This document shows, piece after piece, positions 43,559 through 52,911 of a stretch of 64,000 nucleotides of DNA. The stretch is from CAISIP01 sp965278985. Its GTDB lineage: Bacteria > Pseudomonadota > Gammaproteobacteria > Burkholderiales > Burkholderiaceae_C. The position numbers and the translations under genes were made by a program. Every line of letters begins with the position of its first letter. Within the stretch, counting starts at the first letter, position 1. The notes beneath the pieces were generated by a model. It searched no databases. It was not told the DNA's origin and worked only from the letters and a program-made list of their open reading frames with translations. The DNA is taken from positions 1,612,001 to 1,676,000 of the forward strand of contig OZ257131.1 in assembly GCA_965278985.1 (NCBI GenBank). Reading direction: 5' to 3'.

Positions 43559-44250
43559 GGCTTCTCGAGCACCGCGCGGCATCCCGCCTGCGCGGCACGG
43601 TCCTGCACGGCAAAGGCACCCTGCGCGCTGCAGACGACGACGCTGCCCACCACCGGCTCGTGCGTCGCCAGGCGCTCTACCAGGGCCCATGGCTCGTCGG
43701 GCATCTCCAGGTCCACCAGCGCCAGGTCGTAGTGGCGTTCGCGCGCCTTCACCTGGGCCTCGGCCACGGTAACGGCTTCGTCGACCTCGATCAACCCGGC
43801 CAGCGCCAGGCGCGCCCGCAGGTAGAGGCGTTCCTCCCGCGAGGGCGACACGATCAGGCCCTGGCGCACGCCAGGGGGAATGACGGTGATGGCTTCCGTG
43901 TCGGGCGCGTCGATGGGGATGTCGACGGACGCGCCCGCGAACAGCTGGTCCAGCGTGTGCAGCACGGCGGTCCAGTTGATGGGGCGCTGGAACACGCGCC
44001 AGGCATGGTCCGGCGCGCCCTCTCCCACGCAGATGAGTTTCAGGCTGCGGTTGAGGCTGGGCAGCGCGATCGCCACACCCGCCTCGTAACTCTCCACGTC
44101 GATGAGCGCGATGTGCGGCAGCACCGGTGCCTCGGGGGTCCACAGTGCATAACAGGTGGCACGCTCCATGGACAGCCGGAACACCGTGTTCAGCGCATGC
44201 CGCTCCACGTCGCGAAATCCCACCACCTTGACGAATACCGTGCGTGCCAT
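43516..44250 (-). CDS. Response-regulator receiver protein with degenerate second receiver-like half
   Basis: A 244-residue protein. The C-terminal half (about 130-244) is a CheY-type receiver: phospho-acceptor Asp180 in LALVDLEMPD, Ser208 in VVVCSAQ and Lys230 in VLEKPYD. The acidic pair after strand 1 is replaced by VSPS, so phosphorylation may be weak or absent. The N-terminal half shows similar spacing (HIALIDVES, LICVGEG, FQRPINWTAVLHTLDQL) and may be a decayed receiver. No output domain is present. Start is ATG at 44250, or ATG three codons earlier. It is convergent with mnmC and divergent from the ribokinase operon. Confidence 0.75.
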   Translation of the reverse strand: MARTVFVKVVGFRDVERHALNTVFRLSMERATCYALWTPEAPVLPHIALIDVESYEAGVAIALPSLNRSLKLICVGEGAPDHAWRVFQRPINWTAVLHTLDQLFAGASVDIPIDAPDTEAITVIPPGVRQGLIVSPSREERLYLRARLALAGLIEVDEAVTVAEAQVKARERHYDLALVDLEMPDEPWALVERLATHEPVVGSVVVCSAQGAFAVQDRAAQAGCRAVLEKPYDPGLMSRVLQLV

Positions 44251-44430
44251 GACCCGCATTCTTCTTTCAAGCAACGCCGTGCGCAAGACTTCGTGCGACG
44301 CCCTGTCGCGGGACTGCCGCGCGCCGCGCGCACGACGGTGCCTGCACCATAATCGCCCAGGATCCCGAAGCCACCCCCTCGCGCTGGCTGGGGCACGACG
44401 CCCGACCCGGCTCATTCGAACGATTTAACC

Positions 44431-45366
44431 ATGATTCTTGTCGCAGGCTCCGCCAATCTGGACTTCGTGGTCCGCGCCGGCCACATCCCGGCCCCGGGAG
44501 AAACCGTGCTAGGCCGCGCGTTCCGCAACCACCCCGGCGGCAAGGGCGCGAACCAGGCCGTGGCCAGCGCGCGGGCGGGGGGTGCACCGACGCAGATGCT
44601 GGTGGGCCTGGGAGCCGATGCGCATGCGCAGCCGCTGGAGGATTCGCTGCGCGACGCCGGCGTACAGCTGCATGTGGTGCGCAGCCAGGACGAGGCCACC
44701 GGCACGGCCTTCATCTGTGTCTCCGACGGCGGCGAGAACGCCATCACCGTGGCGCCGGGCGCCAACAACGCGCTGCAGCCCGCGCACCTGCCCCCGCTCG
44801 CAGGCGTGTCGCACCTGCTGCTGCAGCTCGAAACCCCCCTGCCCTCCGTCCAGGCCTATGCCGAAGCGGCACGTGCACAGGGAGTGCGCGTGGCGCTGAA
44901 CGCCGCCCCTGCGCAGGCCCTGCCCGAGGCGCTGCTGGCCCAGCTCGACCTGCTGATCGTCAACGAGGGCGAGCTCGCCAGCATCGTCGGCCAGTCCGGC
45001 AGCGTGGCCGACAACCTGTCGCGGCTCCAGGTGCCCCAGGTGGTCGTGACCCTCGGCGCGCGTGGGTGTTGCGCCCGGCTGGGTGATGCGTTCATCGTGC
45101 AGCCCGGCTTCGTGGTCACGCCCGTCGACACCACGGGCGCCGGCGACACCTTCTGCGGCGTGCTGGTGGCAGCGCTGGGCCAGGGCCTGGACTGGACGCA
45201 CGCGCTGCGGCGCGCGACGGCGGCCTCCGCACTGGCCTGCACGCTGCCCGGCGCCCAGTCCGCCATTCCCACGGCCGACGCCGTGGACGCATTCCTGCAG
45301 CGCCAGCCCGCGGCCACCCCCGCCCAGACCGCCGCGCTGCGCAGCTTCTGCGGCATGCCCGCCTGA
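44431..45366 (+). CDS. rbsK: Ribokinase (PfkB family)
   Basis: A 311-residue sugar kinase. The first PfkB signature NHPGGKGANQAVASARAGG and the second, VDTTGAGDTFCGVLVAALG with the catalytic Asp, are present, as is the ribokinase-like GSANLDFVV start. It phosphorylates ribose or deoxyribose at O5. It heads a plus-strand operon with a nucleoside hydrolase 53 bases downstream, which would release the ribose it uses. Confidence 0.92.
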   Translation: MILVAGSANLDFVVRAGHIPAPGETVLGRAFRNHPGGKGANQAVASARAGGAPTQMLVGLGADAHAQPLEDSLRDAGVQLHVVRSQDEATGTAFICVSDGGENAITVAPGANNALQPAHLPPLAGVSHLLLQLETPLPSVQAYAEAARAQGVRVALNAAPAQALPEALLAQLDLLIVNEGELASIVGQSGSVADNLSRLQVPQVVVTLGARGCCARLGDAFIVQPGFVVTPVDTTGAGDTFCGVLVAALGQGLDWTHALRRATAASALACTLPGAQSAIPTADAVDAFLQRQPAATPAQTAALRSFCGMPA

Positions 45367-45419
45367 CGCGCTGCCAACCGATCCCGGCCATCGACCTTCG
45401 ACACACCCCTGCACACACC

Positions 45420-46406
45420 ATGACCGCACGCACACACAAAGTCATCTATGACACCGACCCCGGCGTCGACGACGCCATGGCCCTGTACTTCGCCATGGCC
45501 CATCCGGACATCGCGCTGGTGGGCATCACGACGACCTTCGGCAATGTCAGCGTCGACCAGGCCGCCATCAACGCGCTCTACCTGACGGAGATCGCGGGCC
45601 AGGACATCCCGGTCACCCGCGGCGTGGCCGTGCCCTGGGTCAAGCCCGGCGAGGCACCACCGGCCCACATCCACGGCAAGGACGGCCTGGGCAACCTGCC
45701 CGCGCGCCGCCCCGTGGCGCGCCAGCTCGACCCGCGCAGCTCGGCGCAGTTCATCGTCGACATGGCACGCGCGCACCCGGGCGAGATCGACCTCGTGGCC
45801 GTCGGCCCGCTGGGCAACCTGTCGCTGGCGCTGATGCTGGAGCCGACGCTGCCGCAGCTGGTGCGCGAGGTGGTCATCATGGGTGGCACGGTGCTGGAGC
45901 CGGGCAATGTCTCCCCGGTGGCGGAGGCCAACATCTGGAACGATCCGCATGCCGCGGACCGCGTGATGACCGCGGGCTGGAAGCTCACCATGGTGGGGCT
46001 GGACGTGACGCACCGCGTGATCACACCCGTGTCGCAGTTCGCGCGCATCGCCGAACGGCAGAAGCACGTGGCCACCGACACGCTGCACCAGGCCGTGGCC
46101 TTCTACGCCAACTTCTACAGCAACCTGTATCCGGCGCGTTTCGCCGAGCCGGGCTGCTTCGCCCACGATCTGCTCGCATTCGTCTACCTCGTGCGGCCCG
46201 ATCTCTTCAAGGTCCATGCGGGTGCGGTGCGCGTCGCCACCGACGGCCCGACGCAGGGCCAGACGGTGCTGGACCGCATCGCCATCGACTATCCGCAGAA
46301 GGACTGGGAAGGCAAGCCCTCGACGCAGGCCTGCATGCAGGTTGATGCGCCGGCCTGCGCGGAACTCTTCGAGTCCACGCTGCTGCGCGACTGGCTGCCG
46401 CGCTGA
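45420..46406 (+). CDS. Nucleoside hydrolase (IUNH family)
   Basis: A 328-residue N-ribohydrolase that splits nucleosides into base and ribose. The Ca2+-binding motif YDTDPGVDDAMAL near residue 10 is diagnostic. GITTTFGNVSVDQAA, VAVGPLGNLSLAL, IMGGTV, EANIWNDPHAAD and the late Asp in FAHDLLAF complete the site. It lies in the ribokinase operon; the following gene is a 2-oxoglutarate-type oxygenase. Confidence 0.94.
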   Translation: MTARTHKVIYDTDPGVDDAMALYFAMAHPDIALVGITTTFGNVSVDQAAINALYLTEIAGQDIPVTRGVAVPWVKPGEAPPAHIHGKDGLGNLPARRPVARQLDPRSSAQFIVDMARAHPGEIDLVAVGPLGNLSLALMLEPTLPQLVREVVIMGGTVLEPGNVSPVAEANIWNDPHAADRVMTAGWKLTMVGLDVTHRVITPVSQFARIAERQKHVATDTLHQAVAFYANFYSNLYPARFAEPGCFAHDLLAFVYLVRPDLFKVHAGAVRVATDGPTQGQTVLDRIAIDYPQKDWEGKPSTQACMQVDAPACAELFESTLLRDWLPR

Positions 46407-46468
46407 AGCGCTTCCACCCCAACAGACGCCCACGCTGACCACACCGCAGACCACCCCGGAGCCCCGCC

Positions 46469-47311
46469 ATGGAACTGCCCATCGTCGACTACCGCAGCCC
46501 CGATGCACCGCGCGCCTTCTGCACCAGCCTGGCGCAGACCGGCTTCGGCGTGCTGCGCAACCATCCGCTGGACCAGCAGCTGGTGGAAGCCATCTACGCC
46601 GAGTGGCTGGGCTTCTTCCACACCGAGGCCAAGCACCACTACCCCTTCGACCCGGTCAAGCTCGATGGCTATTTCTCACCCAAGGTATCGGAGACGGCCA
46701 AGGGCCACACCAAGCGTGACCTCAAGGAGTTCTTCCACATCTACCCCTGGGGCCGCTACCCCGCCGAGGTGTCGGACGCGGCGCGCCGCTACTACCGCGA
46801 AGGCAGCAGCCTGGCGGCGGAGCTACTGCGCTGGGTCGAGGAGCATTCGCCGCCCGAGGTGCGCGCCCGTTACGCGATGCCGCTGCCGCAGATGATCGAG
46901 GGCTGCCAGGAGACGCTGCTGCGCGTGCTGCACTACCCGCCGCTGCAGGGCGACGAAGAGCCGGGCGCCGTGCGCGCGGCGGCCCATGGCGACATCAACC
47001 TGCTGACCATCCTGCCCGCGGCCACCGAGCCCGGCCTGCAGGTGCTGGGCAAGGACGGCGCCTGGCACGACGTGCCCTGCGACTTCGGCCTGCTGATCGT
47101 GAACATCGGAGACATGCTGGAGGAGGCCTCGGGCCACTACTACCCGTCCACCACGCACCGCGTGCTTAACCCCACGGGCGAAGCCGCGCGCAAGTCGCGC
47201 ATCTCGCTGCCGCTGTTCCTGCATCCGCGCCGCGAGATCCGGCTGTCGGACCGCTACACGGTGGGCAGCTATTTCGAGGAACGCATGCGCGAGCTGTCGC
47301 GCAACGGCTGA
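46469..47311 (+). CDS. Isopenicillin-N-synthase-like 2-oxoglutarate/Fe(II) oxygenase
   Basis: A 280-residue non-haem iron oxygenase. The iron triad is HxD in AAHGDINLLTILP and the distal His in STTHRVLNP; the 2-oxoglutarate Arg lies in KSRISLPLFLHP. The N-terminal DIOX_N part has TGFGVLRNHPLD and the typical helix. Relatives hydroxylate or demethylate small molecules. Placement directly after ribokinase and nucleoside hydrolase suggests action on a nucleoside, base or modified nucleoside, but this is inference. Its stop lies two bases from the stop of the convergent 1795-residue kinase gene. Confidence 0.88.
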   Translation: MELPIVDYRSPDAPRAFCTSLAQTGFGVLRNHPLDQQLVEAIYAEWLGFFHTEAKHHYPFDPVKLDGYFSPKVSETAKGHTKRDLKEFFHIYPWGRYPAEVSDAARRYYREGSSLAAELLRWVEEHSPPEVRARYAMPLPQMIEGCQETLLRVLHYPPLQGDEEPGAVRAAAHGDINLLTILPAATEPGLQVLGKDGAWHDVPCDFGLLIVNIGDMLEEASGHYYPSTTHRVLNPTGEAARKSRISLPLFLHPRREIRLSDRYTVGSYFEERMRELSRNG

Positions 47312-47313
47312 GC

Positions 47314-50300
47314 CTAGCCCGCGCTGACGCGGTCCCGCCCCGCGCGCTTGGAGCGGTACAGCGCCTCGTCGGCGCGCACTATCAGCCGCTCCAGGCTGTC
47401 GTCGTCGTCACCGAGTGCCGCAACGCCGAAGCTCGCGCTCATGCGCAGCGGCCCGGCGCCTGGCAGGTCCACCACCAGCGCCGCGAGATGCTGGCGCACG
47501 CGCTGTGCCAGCAGCACGGCAGCGTCCGCGTCGGTCTCGGGCATCAGGATGCCGAACTCCTCGCCGCCGAGGCGCCCCAGCAGGTCCTGCTGGCGGACCA
47601 GCGCGGCGCAGGCGTGCGACAACACGCGCAGCGCCTCGTCCCCGCCGGAGTGTCCGAAGCGGTCGTTGATCTGCTTGAAGTGGTCCACGTCCAGCAGCAC
47701 GATGGACAGGGGACGGCCATAGCGGCGCGCGCGCCCGAGCTCCACCGCCGCGCGGCGCATGAACTCGCCGCGGTTGCTGACGCCGGTGAGTGCGTCGGTG
47801 GTGGCCAGGCGGCGCAGCGTCTCCTCCATCGATTTGCGTTCCGTGATGTCGATGATGGTGGCCAGATCCGCCGCTTCACCGTCGTAGACGATCGGCACCA
47901 GGGACACCAGCGCCCAGATCGGCTGGCCATCGGGCCGCTGCAGGTGCACCTCATGGTTGTGCAGCACGCCCTTGGCGCGGTAGAGGGCGTACATGCGGTC
48001 GCGCTCCGCGGGGTCGCGGAACAGGGACACTGCGAGCTGGCCTTCCAGGCCGTCGGGTGCCAGCCCGCCCAGTGCGGCAGCGGGCGCGTTCACATAGACC
48101 AGCCGGCCGTCGCCGCGGCGCGTCACCGTCATCGGCATCGGCGCGTTCTGCAGGATGCTCAGCGTGCGCGCCTCGCTCTCGTGCAGCTCGCGCGTGCGCT
48201 GCGCGACCCGCTGCTCCAGCGTGTCGGCCTGCTCGCGCAGCTGCTGCACGAGGCGCGCGTTGTCGATGGCGTTCACCACGTTGCCCGACAGCAGCCCCAG
48301 GAACTCCATGCGCCGCGACGAAAAGGCGTCCACCAGGATCGTGTTCTCCAGGTACAGGGCACCCACCACCTCGCCGAGCTTGAGCAGCGGCAGGCACGCC
48401 ACCGAACCCCCGGGCAAGGCCTGGAAATAGGGCAGCAGGCGCCACCGGGCGTCCTCGTGCACATGGCGCACCTGCACCGCGACACTGGTGTTGAGGGCCG
48501 TGCGCACCACGGGCAAGGGCAGCAGGGCCTCGGCATCCTCCAGCGAGGGCCGGACCGTGCCCGCCGCAGCTTCGCCCGGGGCGGCGCTGTCGGCATGCAG
48601 GCGCCACCCCGTGCCATCGCGCAGCACCACGGCTGCACGCTGTGCACCCGCGCTCTCCAGCAACACCTGCAGCAGCCGCGACAGCAGGGGCTCGAGCGCG
48701 ATCTCACTGGTCACGGCCTGCACGGCGCGCAGGAGCGTCGACAGGTCGAGCATGCCGCCGGCCATTTGCTGCGTATCCGGCAGCGTGGCGGTATGGACCT
48801 CGCCTGCCACGGGCATGCGCACCATGCGCCCCCGCTCCGGCGCGAGCGCAACGGCGCCCCAGGCCCTCCAGGCAGCCTGCGCGTCGGACTGCGCGGCGGC
48901 GGCACCGGGTTCGGACAGCAGCGCCAGCCACTGCGCACGGTGCGCATGCACCATGCCGTGCACCAGCGCGTTGTCGAGCGCGCCCAACAGGGCCACCGCG
49001 GCGCGGTGTTCGTCGCGCACCGTCTCGCGGTCTCCGGCGCTGCCGGCCACGCTGGCGCGCAGCAGGTGCCACAACGGCGCCATGTCGACGCTGTGGCGCG
49101 CCCAGCGTTCGAAGCGCGGCATCACGGAGGCGGCATGCGCGCGCCGGCGCTGCTGCACGTCGTCGGCCGGGTCGGCGCCGCAGGCCATGGCCAGCGCGGC
49201 GTTGGTGGCGAAATACAGGCAGAACGGCACCATCAGCATGCCCCGGCCGGCGCTGAAGAGCGCCTCCGCCGCAGCACCTTCCGCCTCCGCCTCGGCAAGC
49301 CGGCCGGCCAGGGCGTGCTGCATGCAGGCGAAGGCATGGAGGAACATGGCGCCCGTCTGGTCGGAGCGCGCGGCATAGGTCTGCGCCAGCTGCTGCATAG
49401 ACAGCTGGGCGGACTCCAGCGCGCGCGCCTCCAGGGCCGGCGCCTGCAGGGCCCGCACCATCTCGCGCAACACGTTGACGTAGTCCAGCGCCACCGGCTG
49501 GCGGATGCGCTGCAGCGCCGCGGCATGGCGCTCCAGCTGCGGCGCCAGCTCGGGCAGGGCCATGCCGCCCAGGAAGGCATGGCAGCCGTGCAGGTACAGG
49601 CCCAGCCCGGCGTGGCGCAGGTTGCCCACCTCCACGCCGCTCGCGTGCACCTCGAGCAGTGCCGGCAAGCCCTGGGTGATGGGCTCCATCCAGTGGCGCA
49701 GGAAGGCATTGAAGGAGAAGCCGGCGTGCGACTGCACCTGGCGCCAGCCTTCACGCTCCACCACCTCCACCGACATGCGGCCGAGCCGGTAGCCGAAGGC
49801 GATATCGCCCATGAACTCGGCCACCATCAGCCCCATCACCGAATAGGCCGACATGGCGACCGGCGCATGGCCCTGCGCCACCATCAGCCGCACCTGCAGC
49901 ACGGTCAACAGCGGCAGCAGCGCGGGCCGCGCGATGTAGGCGGCCGCGGTCATGCGGGCCGTGATGCCCAGCTTCTGCAGGCTGGCGGCGTCGACCATGG
50001 GCGCATGCGCAGACAGCACGGGCAGCCCCATCGCCTGGATTTCGCCGTGCACGGCGGTGATCAGCTGCACCACGTCCTGCGGCCCCTGCACCTGGGGCAG
50101 TTGCACGTCCAGCAGCGCCAGCGCCTGCAATCCGGCGCCCAGCACGCCGTCCAGGTCGCCGGCGGCGAACAGGGCCTCCACCCGCACGCCGAGCAGCTCC
50201 GCCTGGTCGGCCGCGCCGCGAGCGTGTGGCAACGCGCGCTGCAGCAGTTCTTCCATACGCACGGCCTGGTCCGCCAGGTAGGCCATGCGGGCGGCATGCA

Positions 50301-52701
50301 CATGCCAGGCCAGCGCGGCCTGCGGCGCACGCGCCCACCAGCTGTCGCCCTGCAACGCCAGCGTGCGTTGCGCCAGGTCGGCCGCCATGTCGAAGGCCGA
50401 GGCGTCCTGCGCGGCGCGGGAGGCCTGCGCATTGAGCCCGGCCAGCGCGCGGCGCTCGTCCTCGTCGTGGATCAGCGCGGCGCCCTGGTTCAGGTGGTTC
50501 ACCACCGCGAAGGCCGGCCGCGCCAGGTCGACGCCGGCACGCAGCAGGCGGCCGATGCGCAGGTGCAGCGCGGGGCGGTCGGCAGGGTCGGCCAGCGCAT
50601 AGGCCGCCTCCTGCACGCGGTCGTGCACGAACGACAGCCCCACCCGCATGCCGATGCGCTCGGCGGGCTCCAGCATCTGGAACCACCGGAAGCGGCCATC
50701 CACCGGTACCAGCATGCCGGCTTCCAGCGCAGGCCCCAGATGGTCCAGCACGGACTCGGTCGCGGTCTCCGACGCATGCGCCAGGTCGGAGATCTCGAAC
50801 CGGCTGCCCAGGCAGGCCGCGATGGTCATCAGCCGGGCGGTGGCGACCGGCAGGCGGCGCAGCTGCGCCACCATGAGCATCACCACGTTGTCGGCCATGC
50901 GCTCGCGCGCGATGCCCTCGGTGGACCAGCTCCAGCAGGCCTGCACCGGGTCCAGCCAGATCAGCTGGCGCGTGGCCGCCTCCTCCAGGAAGCGGCGCAG
51001 GAAGAAGGGGTTGCCACCCGTCTTGGCATGGCACAGGCGGGCCAGGGGCAGCACGTCCTCGGGCGTGCGCAACAGCGACTGGGCGATCCACTGGGTGCAC
51101 TCGGCCAGGCCCAGCGGCCCCACCTGCAGCGCATGCACACGCGGCCCCGCCTCGGCATAGGCCCGCAGGTCCGCCGCCAGCGGATGGTCGGGCGTGACCT
51201 CGTCGCTGCGGTAGGCAACGACCCACAGAAGGTGGCGCAGGCCTTCCTCCTGCACCATGCGCCGCAGCAGGCGGCGCGAGGCACGGTCGGCCCATTGCAG
51301 GTCGTCGATGAAGACGACCAGCGGCTCGGCGGCACCGGCCAGCGCGGCAAAACACTGCTGCAGTGCGCGCAGCGTGCGGCTCTCGGCCTCGGCCGGCGCC
51401 AATGGCAGCGCGGGTGGCACGCCCTCCAGCAGCCGACCCAACTCGGGCAGCAGGTCCAGGACGACGGCCGCATCGTGGCCCAGGGACGCACCCAGCGCCT
51501 GCTTCCAGCCCAGCTGCTCGGCGGGAGACTGGGCCAGCACCTGGTGCACCCGCTCCTGCAGCGCCTGCAGGAAGGCCGCATAGGGCGTGTGCTGGCCGAA
51601 CTGGTTGAACTTGCCGGCCACGAAGTTGCCGCGGTAGCCCAGCAGGGCCGTGCGCACGGCGCCGACCAGCGCGGTCTTGCCGATGCCGGAAACGCCGGCG
51701 ATGCTGACCAGCTGCGCCGGCCCCTGCACCGCCGCCTCAAAGGCCTCCAGCAGCACCCGCTGCTCCTCGGCCCGGCCATGCAGGTCGCCTGCCACCTGGA
51801 AATGCGGCGGCAGGTCGTCGGCCGCCAGCGTGTAGCGCGCCAGGCTGTCGGGCTGTTCGAGGTGGGCCTGGATGAAACGCAGGTCGCGCCGCAGGGCCGC
51901 GTGGCTCTGGTAGCGCGCCTCGGGCGTCTTGGCCAGCAGCCGCGCCACCAGCGCCGCCAGCACCGGCGGTACGTCGGGGCGCAGCGGCAGCAACTCGGCG
52001 GGCGGCAGGGCCAGGTGCGCATGCACGGCCTTGACCGGGTCGTCGAAGGGGAACGGCGGGCTGCCGGCCAGCAGCGCGAAGAGGGTCGCGCCCAGGCCGT
52101 AGAAGTCGGTGCGGTAGTCCACTTCGCGGTTCATGCGGCCGCTCTGCTCCGGCGCCATGTACGCCAGCGTGCCTTCCAGGTCCTGCGGACGCGCGGCCTC
52201 GGCGCGCTCGCTGGAGATTTCGGCCGCGATGCCGAAGTCGATCAGCTTGACCAGTCCGCTGGCCAGGTCGGCGATCACGTTGCCCGGGCCGATGTCCTTG
52301 TGGACCATGCGGCAGCCGTGCACGGCCTCCAGCGCATCCACCACGGCCAGCGCCACGTGCACGGCATCGGCGATGGCCAGCGGCCCGGCGTGCAGCAGCT
52401 CGCGCAGCGCCACCGCCCCGTCGTCGGGCATCACGATGTACATCGCGCCGCCGTGTTGGCCGATGGATTCGGCCGACACCACGCCGGGGTGCACGATGCG
52501 CCGCGACAGCGCGAACTCCCGGCGAAAGCGCGCCACGTCGCGTGCGCCGGGCGATGGCCGCGCAAGGAACTTCACGACCACGCTGCGGCCGCCACGCAGG
52601 CAGCGTAGCACCAGGGAATGCCCGCTCTGGTGCAGGCAGGCCTGCACCACGAAATCGCCGAAACGCGCGCCCTCCCGCGCCAGGCCTGGCAACGGGTTCA
52701 T
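47314..52701 (-). CDS. Giant hybrid signalling protein: Ser/Thr kinase - AAA ATPase - GAF - PAS - GGDEF
   Basis: A 1795-residue cytosolic protein. The N-terminal kinase domain (about 15-270) has HKDIGPGNVI at the catalytic loop in place of HRD and an intact DFGIA, then GTLAYMAPEQSGRMNR. A predicted ATPase follows, with Walker A GVSGIGKT near residue 335 and VVFIDDLQWADRAS as Walker B, then a long helical TPR-like region to about 1270. A GAF domain (about 1310-1480), a short coiled coil, a PAS domain (about 1500-1620) and a GGDEF domain with RLGGEEFGIL near residue 1710 end the protein. It probably integrates signals into c-di-GMP synthesis. No ribosome site is evident before the ATG at 52701; a 12-bp repeat array lies upstream. 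Confidence 0.9.
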   Translation of the reverse strand: MNPLPGLAREGARFGDFVVQACLHQSGHSLVLRCLRGGRSVVVKFLARPSPGARDVARFRREFALSRRIVHPGVVSAESIGQHGGAMYIVMPDDGAVALRELLHAGPLAIADAVHVALAVVDALEAVHGCRMVHKDIGPGNVIADLASGLVKLIDFGIAAEISSERAEAARPQDLEGTLAYMAPEQSGRMNREVDYRTDFYGLGATLFALLAGSPPFPFDDPVKAVHAHLALPPAELLPLRPDVPPVLAALVARLLAKTPEARYQSHAALRRDLRFIQAHLEQPDSLARYTLAADDLPPHFQVAGDLHGRAEEQRVLLEAFEAAVQGPAQLVSIAGVSGIGKTALVGAVRTALLGYRGNFVAGKFNQFGQHTPYAAFLQALQERVHQVLAQSPAEQLGWKQALGASLGHDAAVVLDLLPELGRLLEGVPPALPLAPAEAESRTLRALQQCFAALAGAAEPLVVFIDDLQWADRASRRLLRRMVQEEGLRHLLWVVAYRSDEVTPDHPLAADLRAYAEAGPRVHALQVGPLGLAECTQWIAQSLLRTPEDVLPLARLCHAKTGGNPFFLRRFLEEAATRQLIWLDPVQACWSWSTEGIARERMADNVVMLMVAQLRRLPVATARLMTIAACLGSRFEISDLAHASETATESVLDHLGPALEAGMLVPVDGRFRWFQMLEPAERIGMRVGLSFVHDRVQEAAYALADPADRPALHLRIGRLLRAGVDLARPAFAVVNHLNQGAALIHDEDERRALAGLNAQASRAAQDASAFDMAADLAQRTLALQGDSWWARAPQAALAWHVHAARMAYLADQAVRMEELLQRALPHARGAADQAELLGVRVEALFAAGDLDGVLGAGLQALALLDVQLPQVQGPQDVVQLITAVHGEIQAMGLPVLSAHAPMVDAASLQKLGITARMTAAAYIARPALLPLLTVLQVRLMVAQGHAPVAMSAYSVMGLMVAEFMGDIAFGYRLGRMSVEVVEREGWRQVQSHAGFSFNAFLRHWMEPITQGLPALLEVHASGVEVGNLRHAGLGLYLHGCHAFLGGMALPELAPQLERHAAALQRIRQPVALDYVNVLREMVRALQAPALEARALESAQLSMQQLAQTYAARSDQTGAMFLHAFACMQHALAGRLAEAEAEGAAAEALFSAGRGMLMVPFCLYFATNAALAMACGADPADDVQQRRRAHAASVMPRFERWARHSVDMAPLWHLLRASVAGSAGDRETVRDEHRAAVALLGALDNALVHGMVHAHRAQWLALLSEPGAAAAQSDAQAAWRAWGAVALAPERGRMVRMPVAGEVHTATLPDTQQMAGGMLDLSTLLRAVQAVTSEIALEPLLSRLLQVLLESAGAQRAAVVLRDGTGWRLHADSAAPGEAAAGTVRPSLEDAEALLPLPVVRTALNTSVAVQVRHVHEDARWRLLPYFQALPGGSVACLPLLKLGEVVGALYLENTILVDAFSSRRMEFLGLLSGNVVNAIDNARLVQQLREQADTLEQRVAQRTRELHESEARTLSILQNAPMPMTVTRRGDGRLVYVNAPAAALGGLAPDGLEGQLAVSLFRDPAERDRMYALYRAKGVLHNHEVHLQRPDGQPIWALVSLVPIVYDGEAADLATIIDITERKSMEETLRRLATTDALTGVSNRGEFMRRAAVELGRARRYGRPLSIVLLDVDHFKQINDRFGHSGGDEALRVLSHACAALVRQQDLLGRLGGEEFGILMPETDADAAVLLAQRVRQHLAALVVDLPGAGPLRMSASFGVAALGDDDDSLERLIVRADEALYRSKRAGRDRVSAG

Positions 52702-52776
52702 CCGAATGTGCGTACGCAGCGCCGCGGGCCGTGCGTCAGGAGGGGGAGGTTCACGATGGGGTCGGCTGGGAGGAGA

Positions 52777-52908
52777 GGTGGGAGGTGCGATGGGAGGTGC
52801 GGTGGGAGGTGCGGTGGGAGGTGCGGTGGGAGGTGCGGTGGGAGGTGCGGTGGGAGGTGCGGTGGGAGGTGCGGTGGGAGGTGCGGTGGGAGGTGCGATG
52901 GGAGGGCC
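52777..52908. repeat. Eleven 12-bp tandem repeats between two c-di-GMP genes
   Basis: Eleven contiguous copies of GGTGGGAGGTGC, near-perfect (copies 2 and 11 begin GAT; copy 11 ends degenerate), fill 132 bases of the 210-base gap. They start three bases after the stop of the EAL gene. Both flanking genes are on the minus strand, so their transcript would carry GCACCUCCCACC repeats. Ten of these contain CACCUCC, identical to the 16S rRNA anti-Shine-Dalgarno core. Copy number is likely to vary by slippage. Confidence 0.92.
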
Positions 52909-52911
52909 AGC

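Noticed and set aside
47488..52608. A 1706-codon open frame on the plus strand opposite the kinase-GGDEF gene
   Set aside because: Composition is dominated by His, Gln, Arg, Gly and Ala, with no domain. It is the antisense shadow of a high-GC gene whose minus-strand product has clear kinase, ATPase and GGDEF motifs.
52777..52908. CRISPR array
   Set aside because: Units are 12 bases, contiguous, without spacers, and no cas genes are present.
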